A stretch of 64,000 nt of DNA from the NCBI RefSeq assembly GCF_028736155.1, contig NZ_CP117879.1, positions 2,046,001 through 2,110,000 of the forward strand, in the 5' to 3' direction. The notes under the pieces are model-generated. The model had not been told where the DNA came from and did not search any database. It worked only from the letters and a program-made list of their open reading frames with translations. The stretch comes from Flavobacterium sp. KACC 22763 (GTDB lineage Bacteria; Bacteroidota; Bacteroidia; Flavobacteriales; Flavobacteriaceae). The stretch's first letter is position 1; every line of letters begins with the position of its first letter. Shown here one piece after another: positions 35,284-45,040 of the stretch. Position numbers and translations under genes: made by a program.

Positions 35284-37533
35284 TTAGTTTTGAATCACTT
35301 TAAGCTTAGTTCCATTCACAAAATCATCATGTGAAATAAAAAAGGTATTAAGTGATTTTCCGTTTAGCTCAATCGAATTGATTTTTCCACCGTTATTGAG
35401 TTGTCTTTCAATTACAATGCTTTCTTTTTTATAATATCTTGGATCTAATTTAATCGTCACTCTATGAAACATTGGCGCTGTAATGGTGTAAATTGGGTCT
35501 CCCGGAGAAATTGGGTAAATTCCCATCATCGAATACACCAACCAAGCTGACATTGTTCCTGTATCATCATTTCCTGGTAATCCTTTTGGTTCATTTTTGA
35601 AATGCTCTCTAACCAATCGTTTCACATGATCTTGCGCTTTATATTCTTCGCCTTTCACATAATTGAACAAATACGGATTGGCGATATCTGGCTCATTTGC
35701 CATATCAAATTGTTTGGTATCGAAGATTTTCTGCAATTGTGCTGAAAAAACTTTTTCACCGCCCATTAATTTCATTAATCCCTTAATGTCATGCGGAACC
35801 ATAAAATTATACTGATAAGCATTTCCTTCTATAAAACCAATATTTTCTTCAAAATTAGCTCCAGAAGTAGGATCAAAAGGTTCGTACCAATCTCCGTTTG
35901 CAGTTCTTGGGCGAAGCAAATTCAGATTCTTATCAAATAATTTTCTGTAGGATAACGAACGATTATAAAAACGTTTTACATTGTCTTTATCCCCAAATTC
36001 GTTAGCCATAACCGAAATAGCATGATCTGAAATATTGTATTCCTGAGTTGTTGAAACTGGCCCTTTGTTGTCGGTTGTCACATATCCTTTTTTGATATAA
36101 TCTTTCAATCCTGGACGAAGCGGATTATTTTCAATATTATCCGCGCCTTTCAACATCGCATAATAGGCTTTATTAATATCATAATCACGAATTCCTCTCA
36201 TATAAGTATCTGTAATTACGATACTTGCAGGGTCTCCAACCATGGTAAAAGTTTCAGTCGAATTCAGTTCCCATTTGGGTAACCAGCCGTTTTCATCAAA
36301 CATAGTCAACATACTTTTTACCATATCAGATTGCTGTTTTGGATAAACCAAAGACATCAAGGGATGTACATTTCGGTACGTATCCCATAAAGAAAATACG
36401 GTATAACGGGTGTCATCGGTTTTAGCAATTTTACTTCTTTTGATTACGGGATATTGTCCGTTAATATCATTTAAAGTATTTGGGTGAATTAAAGTGTGAT
36501 ACAAAGCCGTGTAGAAAATCGTATTGTCATCTTTTGTACCGCCTTCAACCAAAATTTTAGATAATTCTTCGTTCCATTCGTTGTAGGTTTCTTTGTAAAT
36601 GGCATCAAAAGATCTGTTACCCACTTCTTTTGCTAAGTTTTCACGGGCATTTTCGATACTTACGTACGAAATTCCGATCTTCACTTCAACCGTTTCTTGT
36701 TTGTCGAATTTATACGTAAAATAACTTCCAATACTATCACCTACTACAGTTTTAATAGTATTTTCCATTAATCTCGCTTTTCCGTTGTAACCCATCCATT
36801 GCGCTTCAACGCCGTTGTATTTTGCAGTTTTTTTCCAAACTCCAAATTTATGGGCAGGTTTAGAAAATTGAGCCACGAAATAAACTGGGTAAGCATCTTC
36901 TGGACTGTTGTAACAAAATGAACCAACTGAACGCATTCCTTCAATTTCTGTAGAAGAAACGACTTTTATCATTGCTCCTTCTTCATTGGTTAATCCCAAT
37001 CCAAGATTTAATAAAATATTAGATTGCCCTTTCGGGAAAGTGAATCTGCTAATCCCAACTCGTTTTGAAGCTGTAAATTCACCTTTTACTTTGTACTTAT
37101 CGATGTTTACGCTATAATAAGCAGCTTTGGCAACTTCATTAGAATAAGTAGAACCGTATTTTAAATGATCGATTTCTACTGCTCCAGTGGTTGGCATCAA
37201 TAAAATAACACCCAAATCTGGACAGCCAACTCCACTTAAATTTACCTGACTAAATCCAGTCAAGAAAGTATTCTCATTCACATACGGATTTGAAAGCCAT
37301 TGACTATCTTTTTCCATCGGAGTATTTTTTACTCCAGCCACATTAAACGGACTGATACTTGCCATTCCACGCGGAGCAATTGGTCCCGGAAAAGCCGCCC
37401 CATAATTGGAAGTGCCAATAAACGGATTCACGAAATCGGCAGGTTCCTGCGCAAAAATCGTAATGCTAAAAAACAGCATGCAAAAAATACATGCTGTTTG
37501 AAATTTGTTTGTATTTAAAACCATAGGTTTCAT
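35284..37533 (-). CDS. GH92 exo-alpha-mannosidase (first copy)
   Basis: 749 residues with a signal peptide (about 1-29, TIFAQ). It is a calcium-dependent GH92 enzyme, with FVNPFIGTSNYG near the N-terminus, FSLWDTYRNVHPL, and GNDDTGTMSAW near 665 carrying the acidic residues of the base site. Where the second copy reads HGNEPSHH, this one reads MANEPDIAN, so the two probably cleave different mannose linkages. It starts 2 bp after the GH29 stop, so the genes are coupled. Linkage specificity is not assigned. Confidence 0.92.
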   Translation of the reverse strand: MKPMVLNTNKFQTACIFCMLFFSITIFAQEPADFVNPFIGTSNYGAAFPGPIAPRGMASISPFNVAGVKNTPMEKDSQWLSNPYVNENTFLTGFSQVNLSGVGCPDLGVILLMPTTGAVEIDHLKYGSTYSNEVAKAAYYSVNIDKYKVKGEFTASKRVGISRFTFPKGQSNILLNLGLGLTNEEGAMIKVVSSTEIEGMRSVGSFCYNSPEDAYPVYFVAQFSKPAHKFGVWKKTAKYNGVEAQWMGYNGKARLMENTIKTVVGDSIGSYFTYKFDKQETVEVKIGISYVSIENARENLAKEVGNRSFDAIYKETYNEWNEELSKILVEGGTKDDNTIFYTALYHTLIHPNTLNDINGQYPVIKRSKIAKTDDTRYTVFSLWDTYRNVHPLMSLVYPKQQSDMVKSMLTMFDENGWLPKWELNSTETFTMVGDPASIVITDTYMRGIRDYDINKAYYAMLKGADNIENNPLRPGLKDYIKKGYVTTDNKGPVSTTQEYNISDHAISVMANEFGDKDNVKRFYNRSLSYRKLFDKNLNLLRPRTANGDWYEPFDPTSGANFEENIGFIEGNAYQYNFMVPHDIKGLMKLMGGEKVFSAQLQKIFDTKQFDMANEPDIANPYLFNYVKGEEYKAQDHVKRLVREHFKNEPKGLPGNDDTGTMSAWLVYSMMGIYPISPGDPIYTITAPMFHRVTIKLDPRYYKKESIVIERQLNNGGKINSIELNGKSLNTFFISHDDFVNGTKLKVIQN

Positions 37534-37535
37534 TT

Positions 37536-39020
37536 TTATCTGTTGATCGCTTCAATTTTTAAAGTCCACGCTTCTTTTGCAGGAAGATTATTTCTTAAGC
37601 TTTCTGGAATAACTACTTTAAATCCGTTTCCTTCTTTTGTCCATTTTAAAGAAGTTTTAGAACCTAACATCGTAATTTTTGCTCCTTTTTTAGGACTAAT
37701 AGATTTTACTGTAACTTCAGCAGGAATTTTGTCTTCTCCTTCTTTAGCTAAATAAAATGCAAATACATTTCCTGCTTTATTTTGTGTAAAACAAATGTTT
37801 TCTTCTTTGTAAGGCTCGATTGGTTTTGTATTGTAAATCGCTGTGCTATTTACTTTCATCCAATCTCCGTAAGCTTGCAATAAATCGTAAGCTCCCTTAT
37901 CCCATTCTCCTTCTGGACTTGGAGCAACGTTTAATAATAAGTTACCACCTTTAGCTACAATATCAATCAATAAGTGAATTCCTTGTCTTCCAGTCATGTA
38001 AGTTGCTCCTGGAGAATAAGACCATCCACCACCAGCTGGAATACATGATTCCCAAGGATAAGGCAAAGTTTTAGCAGGAACACGTCCTTCTGGAGTTAAG
38101 TAGTTTTGGTTTTTACCGTGAACAGCTCTGTCTACCACAATTAAACCTGGCTGTTTCTGACGTGCTTTTACAACCAATTCATCCATTTTTGGATCTTGAT
38201 CTACCACTCTGTGTTTGATGAAACCGTTTTTAGATTCGTTTTCTGTAAACTTCTCGTCGTAGTTTTCTTTGATGTTCACTTGGTCTCTTTTTCTAACCCA
38301 TCCTCCATCTAACCATAAAATATCTACTTTTCCGTAGTTAGAAAGAATTTCTAAGATTTGGTTGTGCGTGAAATCAACATACTTCTGCCATTTTTCAGGG
38401 TATAAAGACGGATCGTAGTTTACGTTTCTGTCGAATGGCGGAAAATAAGGATCCCAGTAGTTTTCGTTATGCCAGTCTGGTTTAGAGAAATAAGCTCCAG
38501 TTGAAATACCCTCACCTCTAAAAGAGTTGAAAATTTCTTTCAAAACGTCTGCTTTTGGATTCGTATGAAAAGGAACATCTTTACTAGTAATCTTGTAATC
38601 AGAATATTTCGTATCGTACATATTGAATCCGTCATGGTGTTTGGTGGTAAAAACCATGTATTTCATTCCTGCATATTTAGCCGCTTTAGCCCATTTTGCA
38701 GGGTCAAATTTTACGGGATTAAAAGTCTTTCTCAATCCTTCGTAATCTTTGATATAATCATTATAATTAGATGGATTACTTCCTTTTTTACGTTCACACC
38801 ATCCGTAATCTTCAGGGCAGATAGACCAAGATTCTACAATTCCCCATTGGCTGTAAGTTCCCCAGTGCATAAGCAGACCAAATTTTTTGCCTTGCCATTC
38901 ATCTAAGTTCTTTAAAACTAATGGATCAGTTTCTGGTACGTATCTTTCATCTTCATAAATCGCCTGAGCGAATATCTGAGCTGAAAATAAAAGGGCGATT
39001 ATGAATATTCCTTTTTTCAT
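37536..39020 (-). CDS. GH29 alpha-L-fucosidase (first copy)
   Basis: 494 residues with a signal peptide ending QIFAQ (about residue 19). A (beta/alpha)8 barrel carries the family motifs GLLMHWGTYS, TTKHHDGF and ILWLDGGW; Asp238 is the nucleophile. A C-terminal beta domain follows without an added carbohydrate-binding module. It removes alpha-linked fucose. It is the first gene of the GH29-GH92-GH3 operon, with repeat family A copy 4 in its upstream region. Confidence 0.92.
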   Translation of the reverse strand: MKKGIFIIALLFSAQIFAQAIYEDERYVPETDPLVLKNLDEWQGKKFGLLMHWGTYSQWGIVESWSICPEDYGWCERKKGSNPSNYNDYIKDYEGLRKTFNPVKFDPAKWAKAAKYAGMKYMVFTTKHHDGFNMYDTKYSDYKITSKDVPFHTNPKADVLKEIFNSFRGEGISTGAYFSKPDWHNENYWDPYFPPFDRNVNYDPSLYPEKWQKYVDFTHNQILEILSNYGKVDILWLDGGWVRKRDQVNIKENYDEKFTENESKNGFIKHRVVDQDPKMDELVVKARQKQPGLIVVDRAVHGKNQNYLTPEGRVPAKTLPYPWESCIPAGGGWSYSPGATYMTGRQGIHLLIDIVAKGGNLLLNVAPSPEGEWDKGAYDLLQAYGDWMKVNSTAIYNTKPIEPYKEENICFTQNKAGNVFAFYLAKEGEDKIPAEVTVKSISPKKGAKITMLGSKTSLKWTKEGNGFKVVIPESLRNNLPAKEAWTLKIEAINR

Positions 39021-39101
39021 CTTTAATCTAATTTATAATTTATTATTCTTTGTTTTTCTGGTTTAATAGGTAATCTTTACTCGTTGGGTGAAATTATTTT
39101 C

Positions 39102-39236
39102 AACACATAGAAACATAGTTTAACTAAACTTAAAAAAGGCGTTTCATTAGTTTAAATGCACATAGTTTAACTATGTGTGGAAACTTGTTTCTTCCATTTT
39201 CTTTTTTCGACACAAAAAACTATGTCTCTATGTGTT
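39102..39236. repeat. Palindromic repeat family A, copy 4
   Basis: Terminal CACATAGAAACATAG and CTATGTCTCTATGTG, with GGCGTTTCA and an internal CACATAGTTTAACTATGTG hairpin. It lies between GH35 and GH29. Confidence 0.88.
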
Positions 39237-39276
39237 AAAATGCTTTTATTTTTTAATTACACCCAACGGGTTAATA

Positions 39277-41130
39277 TTAATTTAATTTATCAAGTATCGG
39301 CTGATCTGTAAAAGTTAATTCTTTTGGAGTATTTTCATTAAGCTGCTCCAATACAACAAACTTATTTTCGCCCGCTTTCAACCAACAGCCTGGCACATAA
39401 AGCGTTTGCTGTGGTCCTACTTTCCAGTAGCGACCAAGATTGTGTCCGTTAACAAATACAATTCCCTTTCCCCAATTGGTCATATCAAGAAAAGTATCGG
39501 CTGGTTTATCGATGTTTACTGCAGCTTCATATAAAACTGGTCGTCCCGATTTTATCGTTTCATTTTTAATAGCTGGTACTTCATTCATTGGCATTTTATA
39601 CATTTCCCAACCACCACTAATTTCATATTCATTAATGAAAACAGGAGAAATAATACCTTTTGTGTTATGCACTATTTCAGCTCCGTAATTAATACGTCCC
39701 ATATTTTCAACCAGAATTTCTAAAATACCATTAAAAGGAATATTAACCGTTAACTCGTAATTTTTGAAAACTCTATTCAATTCACCCACCTTAACTCCAT
39801 TTACATAAACGGTAGCAAAATCTCTCAATCCCTCAATTTTCAATTTGCCAGAAGAAATTGGCTGCGTAAATCTTTTTCTATACAAAACATATCCATTTCC
39901 CTGACCTAACTTTTCAAATGTTAAAGGCTGATCATTTACAACTGCTTTTTCTTTTTTGATCCAACTTAAAACATCCATACTTGATTGGATAGGCTGATTT
40001 GGATATTTTGCAACTGGTATTTTCTCTGGAATCGGTGCTAATTTTGTTTTAGAATACTTTTGCATTACCTCACGTATAGCCATAAATTTTGGTGTTGCCC
40101 AACCTGCTTCGCTAATAGGCGCATCATAATCATAGCTTGTAATATCCGGCTGAATATCACTTTCTTCATTATAATTTGCTCCAGAGGTAAATCCGAAATT
40201 AGTACCGCCGTGCACCATATAATAATTGAAAGAAACCCCAGCATCAAGATACTTTTTAGTTTGACTTGCAATCTCTTCAGATCCAATTTTAATAAATGGT
40301 TCTGCCCAATGATCCAACCAGCCAGAATAAAATTCTGCGACCATGTAAGGTCCTTGTCCTTTATGGAATTTATCAACCTGCTTCTTTAAATTATCTATGT
40401 TTGATTCTCCATTTGCAGTTGGTAACACGCCTTCAACAGCACCGCCTTCAAACAACCAAGTTCCGTCAGAAGTGAAAAAAGGCTCTGGAAACCCAGTTTC
40501 TTTAAGCATATTATAAATTGCTGTTTTGTATGCTTTATGATCTTCAGCACTAATATCAGTTCTTTGAGAAACATAAGAACCAAATTCATTTTCAGCCTGA
40601 ACCATAATAATTGGGCCACCCTGATTAGCAAAATTTCCCTTTACGACTGCATACAACTGTTGCAGATACGTTTTGCAAGCTTCCAAAAAGGCTTTGCTAT
40701 TGGTACGAATTACTAAGTCTTTATTGTTTTGCAGCCACCAAGGATATCCTCCAAATTCCCATTCACCACATGCATACGGGCCTGGTCTAAGAATTACATA
40801 TAATCCTTCACTTTTAGCAATTCTTAAAAACTCTGCTAAATCTTTATTTCCTGTTTTAAAATCCCATACACCTGGTTCTATTTCGTGATAATTCCAAAAC
40901 ACATATGTCGCCACGGTATTCAATCCCATGGCTTTAATCATTTGCAATCGATGTCTCCAATACTCTTTAGGAATACGCTCATAGTGCATTTCTCCTGAAT
41001 GTATTTTTATAATTTTCCCATCTTTTTGAAATTCTCCATTAGATATAGAAAATCCTTTGGTTTGCGCCTTAGTAAAAAACGGCATCACGCAAATCAATAA
41101 TACACCGAGCTTAAATAATATCTTATCCAT
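39277..41130 (-). CDS. GH35 beta-galactosidase
   Basis: 617 residues with a signal peptide ending FFTKAQ (about residue 23). A TIM barrel carries the acid/base Glu182 in QAENEFG and the nucleophile Glu266 in MVAEFYSGWLDHW, plus the substrate loop RPGPYACGEWEFGG. C-terminal beta-sandwich domains follow. It removes terminal beta-galactose from glycan antennae. It has repeat elements on both sides and may be transcribed alone or by read-through. Confidence 0.93.
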   Translation of the reverse strand: MDKILFKLGVLLICVMPFFTKAQTKGFSISNGEFQKDGKIIKIHSGEMHYERIPKEYWRHRLQMIKAMGLNTVATYVFWNYHEIEPGVWDFKTGNKDLAEFLRIAKSEGLYVILRPGPYACGEWEFGGYPWWLQNNKDLVIRTNSKAFLEACKTYLQQLYAVVKGNFANQGGPIIMVQAENEFGSYVSQRTDISAEDHKAYKTAIYNMLKETGFPEPFFTSDGTWLFEGGAVEGVLPTANGESNIDNLKKQVDKFHKGQGPYMVAEFYSGWLDHWAEPFIKIGSEEIASQTKKYLDAGVSFNYYMVHGGTNFGFTSGANYNEESDIQPDITSYDYDAPISEAGWATPKFMAIREVMQKYSKTKLAPIPEKIPVAKYPNQPIQSSMDVLSWIKKEKAVVNDQPLTFEKLGQGNGYVLYRKRFTQPISSGKLKIEGLRDFATVYVNGVKVGELNRVFKNYELTVNIPFNGILEILVENMGRINYGAEIVHNTKGIISPVFINEYEISGGWEMYKMPMNEVPAIKNETIKSGRPVLYEAAVNIDKPADTFLDMTNWGKGIVFVNGHNLGRYWKVGPQQTLYVPGCWLKAGENKFVVLEQLNENTPKELTFTDQPILDKLN

Positions 41131-41156
41131 TTTTTTTCAGATTATACATTTATGAC

Positions 41157-41287
41157 TTTAAAGCTTTGTCAAATTTTGAAGCTTCAACAAAGCTGTCACA
41201 AGCATTTCACGTTAAACTATGTGTTAGAAACTAGTTTCTTTCTAAACTCTTTTCAAAGTCAGAAAAATCTATATTTCTATGTGTTTA
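41157..41287. repeat. Short AAGCTTTG palindrome and partial family A copy 5
   Basis: 41157-41173 is an exact inverted copy of 15803-15819. From about 41209 to 41287 the sequence matches the right half of family A (AACTATGTGT, GAAACTAGTTTC, CTATATTTCTATGTG); the left terminus is missing. Confidence 0.75.
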
Positions 41288-41294
41288 AAAATAT

Positions 41295-43607
41295 TTAATT
41301 CACCAAAATCTCATCCACAAACAACCAAGAGCTTTCTCCTTTTGGACTTTTCTTTAAGTTGCCACCGATTACTTTTACAAAACGTGCATTTTGTTTTTGG
41401 AAATTTATTTTGAAATCTTTCAACTCCGGAACTGGATTTGCTGCATACGGACGTGTTATTTTTCCAACTTGCGTATATTTAATTCCATCACTAGAAATTA
41501 AAACTTTCACTTGAATTGGGAAATTAACTCCTGCGCCTTGACTTTCTAAAGCTCCAACTGATACTTGCTCAATACTTTCTACTTTTTCAAGATCAATTAC
41601 CAATTCCATATCATTAACCAGCCAAGCTTGCCATTGTCCGTCATGGAAATTTTTGCTTCCGCGAATGGCATTTACCATTGTATTAGCATCTCCTTTATAA
41701 TTTTCATTAAAAGGCGTTAAGTATTTTACTTTTTTCGCAAATCCCTTATGGAAAACAATCGTATCTGTAAATGTTTTTCCAACTGGTTTTTCGTCTTGAA
41801 ATAAAGAAGCTTTTAAAACTGTTGTTTCTTTAATTTCAATTGGAGTGGTATATTTTATAGCATGATGATCAATGCTTTGGTTTCCTAAAACATAACGGAT
41901 ATCTGGATTTGGAAATTCGTTTTTCAATTCCACTTTCACTTGTTTATTAGCCAAATCTGCTGTAGAAGAAGCGGTTACCAAATAAGCACTTTTCGCATAA
42001 TTTAATCCCTGATAATCGTAACGTTTAAACATTGAGAATAATCTTGTTGTAAAATCGTTCCAGTTACGCTTCTCTTTTGGACTCCATAAAGTTTCTGATA
42101 AAGCGGCTAATCTTGGAAAAATCATATATTCAGAATCTTTTGGACCTGCGATATGTTCTGCCCATAAATTGGCTTGTCCGCCTAAAATATGCGAAGCTTC
42201 TTCAGGAGTCATTCCTTGTACAACTGGATCAAACTGATATACTTTATTTAAAGGATTATAAGCATCAAAAGCTAAAGGTTCTTCATTTTGAGGTCCTTGA
42301 TAGAAGTTAAAATAACAAGGAGATTCTGGAGACATAATTACATCGTGGCCTTGTTTAGCAGCCTCTGCACCAATTTTTTCACCTCTCCAGCACATAATAG
42401 TTGCGCTTGGATTTAATCCGCCTTCTAAAACTTCGTCCCAACCGATTAGTTTTTTACCTTTAGAATTAACATATTTTTCAATACGTTTTACGAAATAACT
42501 TTGTAATTCTGCTACACTTTTTAAGTGCTCGTCTTTAATTCTCTTTTGACAGTGCGGACATTTTGCCCAATTGGTTTTAGTCGCTTCATCTCCTCCAATA
42601 TGAACATATTTAGAAGGAAAAATGGCCATTACTTCGTCTAAAACATTTTGTAAAAATTCAAATGTAGTTTCTTTTCCTGCACAGTAAATATCTGTTAAAG
42701 GCCAAACTCCGCCAGAAGGAACTCCAATTCTCTGATCGAAACAAGCCAATTCAGGATAAGATGCAATGGCACTGCTTACGTGAGCCGGCATTTCGATTTC
42801 TGGAATCACTTCAATTCCTTTTGTCCCTGCGTATTTTACGATTTCTTTTAATTCTTCTTGCGTGAAGAATCCACCGTAAGTTCCTTTTTCGTCAGGATTT
42901 GTAGTTAATCTAGCATTCCAAGAAACATTTTCCTGATCAACTCTCCAAGCACCAATCTCTGTTAGTTTTGGATATTTTTTAATTTCAATTCTCCATCCTT
43001 GATCGTCAACTAAGTGCATGTGCAGAACATTCATTTTATGTGCTGCCAAACGATCAATCGTAGCTAAAACATAATTTTTATCAAAGAAATGACGTGAAAA
43101 ATCCAGCATTAAACCTCTCCATTTAAAACGAGGTTCATCATTTATTGTCAAACTTGGAATTTGCCATTTTGCAGAAGTAATTGCAAACTGACTTTCAATT
43201 GCTTCAGGGAGTAATTGTCTGATACTTTCTAAAGCATATAAAAAACCATTATTCCCTTTTGCAGAAATAACAATATTCGTTGGATTTACATCTAAAACGT
43301 AAGCTTCATTCTTTAAGTTCGGATCTGTTTTCAATAAAACATAATTACTCGCAGGAACTTTTGTAGTCACTTCTGGTTTCCATCCTGCAGCAGTCCCAAA
43401 TTTAGAAGCCAAAGCATTTGCAGCATCTTTTTGGAAATCACCGTTTACTACAAATTTTGTATCTTTTGTAAATTCAAAAACACCTGTTTTGATAAGGGTT
43501 TGAGTCGGTTTCGGAATGATACGAATATCACTTTCCGTGTAAACTTTCTGCGCGTTAGCCGAGAAAATTGAAGAGATTAGGGTTAATAGGAATACTAATT
43601 TTTTCAT
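41295..43607 (-). CDS. GH20 beta-N-acetylhexosaminidase
   Basis: 770 residues with a signal peptide (about 1-20, SANAQ). A GH20b-type N-terminal domain is followed by the TIM barrel with HMHLVDDQGWR and the catalytic pair Asp340-Glu341 in HIGGDEATKTNW. A chitobiase-type C-terminal domain and an F5/8-type carbohydrate-binding module (about 630-770) complete it. It releases terminal beta-GlcNAc or GalNAc by substrate-assisted catalysis. It would act after galactose removal by GH35. Confidence 0.94.
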   Translation of the reverse strand: MKKLVFLLTLISSIFSANAQKVYTESDIRIIPKPTQTLIKTGVFEFTKDTKFVVNGDFQKDAANALASKFGTAAGWKPEVTTKVPASNYVLLKTDPNLKNEAYVLDVNPTNIVISAKGNNGFLYALESIRQLLPEAIESQFAITSAKWQIPSLTINDEPRFKWRGLMLDFSRHFFDKNYVLATIDRLAAHKMNVLHMHLVDDQGWRIEIKKYPKLTEIGAWRVDQENVSWNARLTTNPDEKGTYGGFFTQEELKEIVKYAGTKGIEVIPEIEMPAHVSSAIASYPELACFDQRIGVPSGGVWPLTDIYCAGKETTFEFLQNVLDEVMAIFPSKYVHIGGDEATKTNWAKCPHCQKRIKDEHLKSVAELQSYFVKRIEKYVNSKGKKLIGWDEVLEGGLNPSATIMCWRGEKIGAEAAKQGHDVIMSPESPCYFNFYQGPQNEEPLAFDAYNPLNKVYQFDPVVQGMTPEEASHILGGQANLWAEHIAGPKDSEYMIFPRLAALSETLWSPKEKRNWNDFTTRLFSMFKRYDYQGLNYAKSAYLVTASSTADLANKQVKVELKNEFPNPDIRYVLGNQSIDHHAIKYTTPIEIKETTVLKASLFQDEKPVGKTFTDTIVFHKGFAKKVKYLTPFNENYKGDANTMVNAIRGSKNFHDGQWQAWLVNDMELVIDLEKVESIEQVSVGALESQGAGVNFPIQVKVLISSDGIKYTQVGKITRPYAANPVPELKDFKINFQKQNARFVKVIGGNLKKSPKGESSWLFVDEILVN

Positions 43608-43641
43608 TCTTTGTTTTTTGGTTTCTCTTTGCGGTTATTTT

Positions 43642-43910
43642 TTTAAACACATAGAGACATAGTTTTTTTTAAGCTTAAAAAAGGCGTTTCACTTTGCATG
43701 AATGCACATAGAAACTGTAACCTTTTATGTTTGTTTTTCTAACTTCAATTTTGTAAATCTTTGTGGAGTTTCTTGTGAAGATTTCTCCTTGCGTCGAAAT
43801 GACAAAACTGTGTTGTAAAACTTTGGCAAAGTTTTCGTCAAGCTATGTTATTTATTTAAGAGTGAAACGCCTCTAAACACAATAAAAATCTATGATTCTA
43901 TGTGTTTAAA
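43642..43910. repeat. Palindromic repeat family A, copy 6 (enlarged, 269 bp)
   Basis: Termini with CACATAGAGACATAG and CTATGATTCTATGTG. GGCGTTTCAC near the left and GTGAAACGCC near the right form a second inverted layer, as if two copies had merged. An ACTTTGGCAAAGTT palindrome is inside (about 43819-43832). It fills the 319-bp gap between glycosylasparaginase and GH20. Confidence 0.82.
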
Positions 43911-43926
43911 AATTTCACGTTTAGTC

Positions 43927-44946
43927 TTACTTATCCCAAGACATTTTAAATTTCGCGTCTTCCATTCTGTGTCCTTTCACATCATCAGAAACAGCGTAAT
44001 TAAATCCTGATCTTAAGCTGTAACCTGCATATTCGCCGTTTTTATTCAAAGCAATAAAACCAACTTGCAGATACTCCATATCTTTGTGGTTTTTATGTTT
44101 GTTGTAAATACGCTCTGTGATTTCTTTACAAGCATCGTAAGGAGATTTTCCCTGGCGCATTAATTCAACCACCATTGCACTTCCTGCTGTTCTAATAACC
44201 GCTTCGCCCAAACCTGTTGCAGCCGCTGCTCCTACTTCGTTGTCCAAGAAAAGACCCGCGCCGATTATTGGGGAGTCACCGACGCGTCCGTGCATTTTCC
44301 AAGCTGCACCGCTCGTGGTACATCCGCCCGAAAGATTGCCATCTTGGTCTAACATTAGCATGCTTATAGTATCGTGATTTTCTATATTAATAACTGGTTT
44401 GTATTTGGAATCTTCCAACCATTTTTTCCAGTCTCTTTCAGATTCGGGAGTTAAAAGATTTTCTTCTTTAAAACCTTCAGACAAAGCAAACTGCAATGCA
44501 CCTTGCCCTGCTAACATTACGTGAGGCGTATTTTGCAATACTCTTTTTGCAACAGAAATTGGATGCATAATTCCCTGTAAAAAACAAACAGAACCGCAAT
44601 TGCTGTTGTGATCCATGATACAGGCATCCAAAGTCACTTTCCCTTCGCGATCTGGATATCCTCCGTAACCAACACTGCGAACATTTGGATCTGCTTCAGG
44701 TATTTTCATTCCAGCTTCGATAGCATCTAAAGCCGATTTCCCTTCTTTTAGATTTTTCCAGGATTCTTTATTTGCAGGCAAACCGTGATTCCATGTCGAA
44801 ATAATAATTGGTTTGGTCTGCTTTTTTTCTTTTGGTTCTTCAACTTCGTTTTCATGATTCGCAGCAAATCCGCTTACGCCTAAAACAGAACTTATAGCTA
44901 AAGTGCCTAAAGTGGTTTTCTTGATAAAATCTCTTCTATTTGACAT
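43927..44946 (-). CDS. N4-(beta-N-acetylglucosaminyl)-L-asparaginase (glycosylasparaginase)
   Basis: 339 residues. It hydrolyses the GlcNAc-Asn bond of glycoasparagines, the last step in taking apart an N-glycan. It is an Ntn hydrolase: autoproteolysis before Thr193 in ENHDTISM creates the catalytic N-terminal threonine. Substrate-site motifs GRVGDSPIIGAG and ATGLGEAVIR are intact. The N-terminus (SNRRDFIKK plus a hydrophobic stretch) is a twin-arginine signal, so it is exported folded to the periplasm. The homologous enzyme of Flavobacterium (Elizabethkingia) meningosepticum is the classic bacterial example. Confidence 0.95.
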   Translation of the reverse strand: MSNRRDFIKKTTLGTLAISSVLGVSGFAANHENEVEEPKEKKQTKPIIISTWNHGLPANKESWKNLKEGKSALDAIEAGMKIPEADPNVRSVGYGGYPDREGKVTLDACIMDHNSNCGSVCFLQGIMHPISVAKRVLQNTPHVMLAGQGALQFALSEGFKEENLLTPESERDWKKWLEDSKYKPVINIENHDTISMLMLDQDGNLSGGCTTSGAAWKMHGRVGDSPIIGAGLFLDNEVGAAAATGLGEAVIRTAGSAMVVELMRQGKSPYDACKEITERIYNKHKNHKDMEYLQVGFIALNKNGEYAGYSLRSGFNYAVSDDVKGHRMEDAKFKMSWDK

Positions 44947-45040
44947 GTGGTTTTCTTGTTTTTTAGTTCAACATTAAGAATTCAATTGTTCTTGACGCTG
45001 CAATTTACTTCGTAAAAATTTTTAATCCGAGTAAAATCGA

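Noticed and set aside
40060..40631. Frames overlapping the GH35 gene on both strands
   Set aside because: They are antisense or out-of-frame reflections of a clearly coding GH35 sequence.
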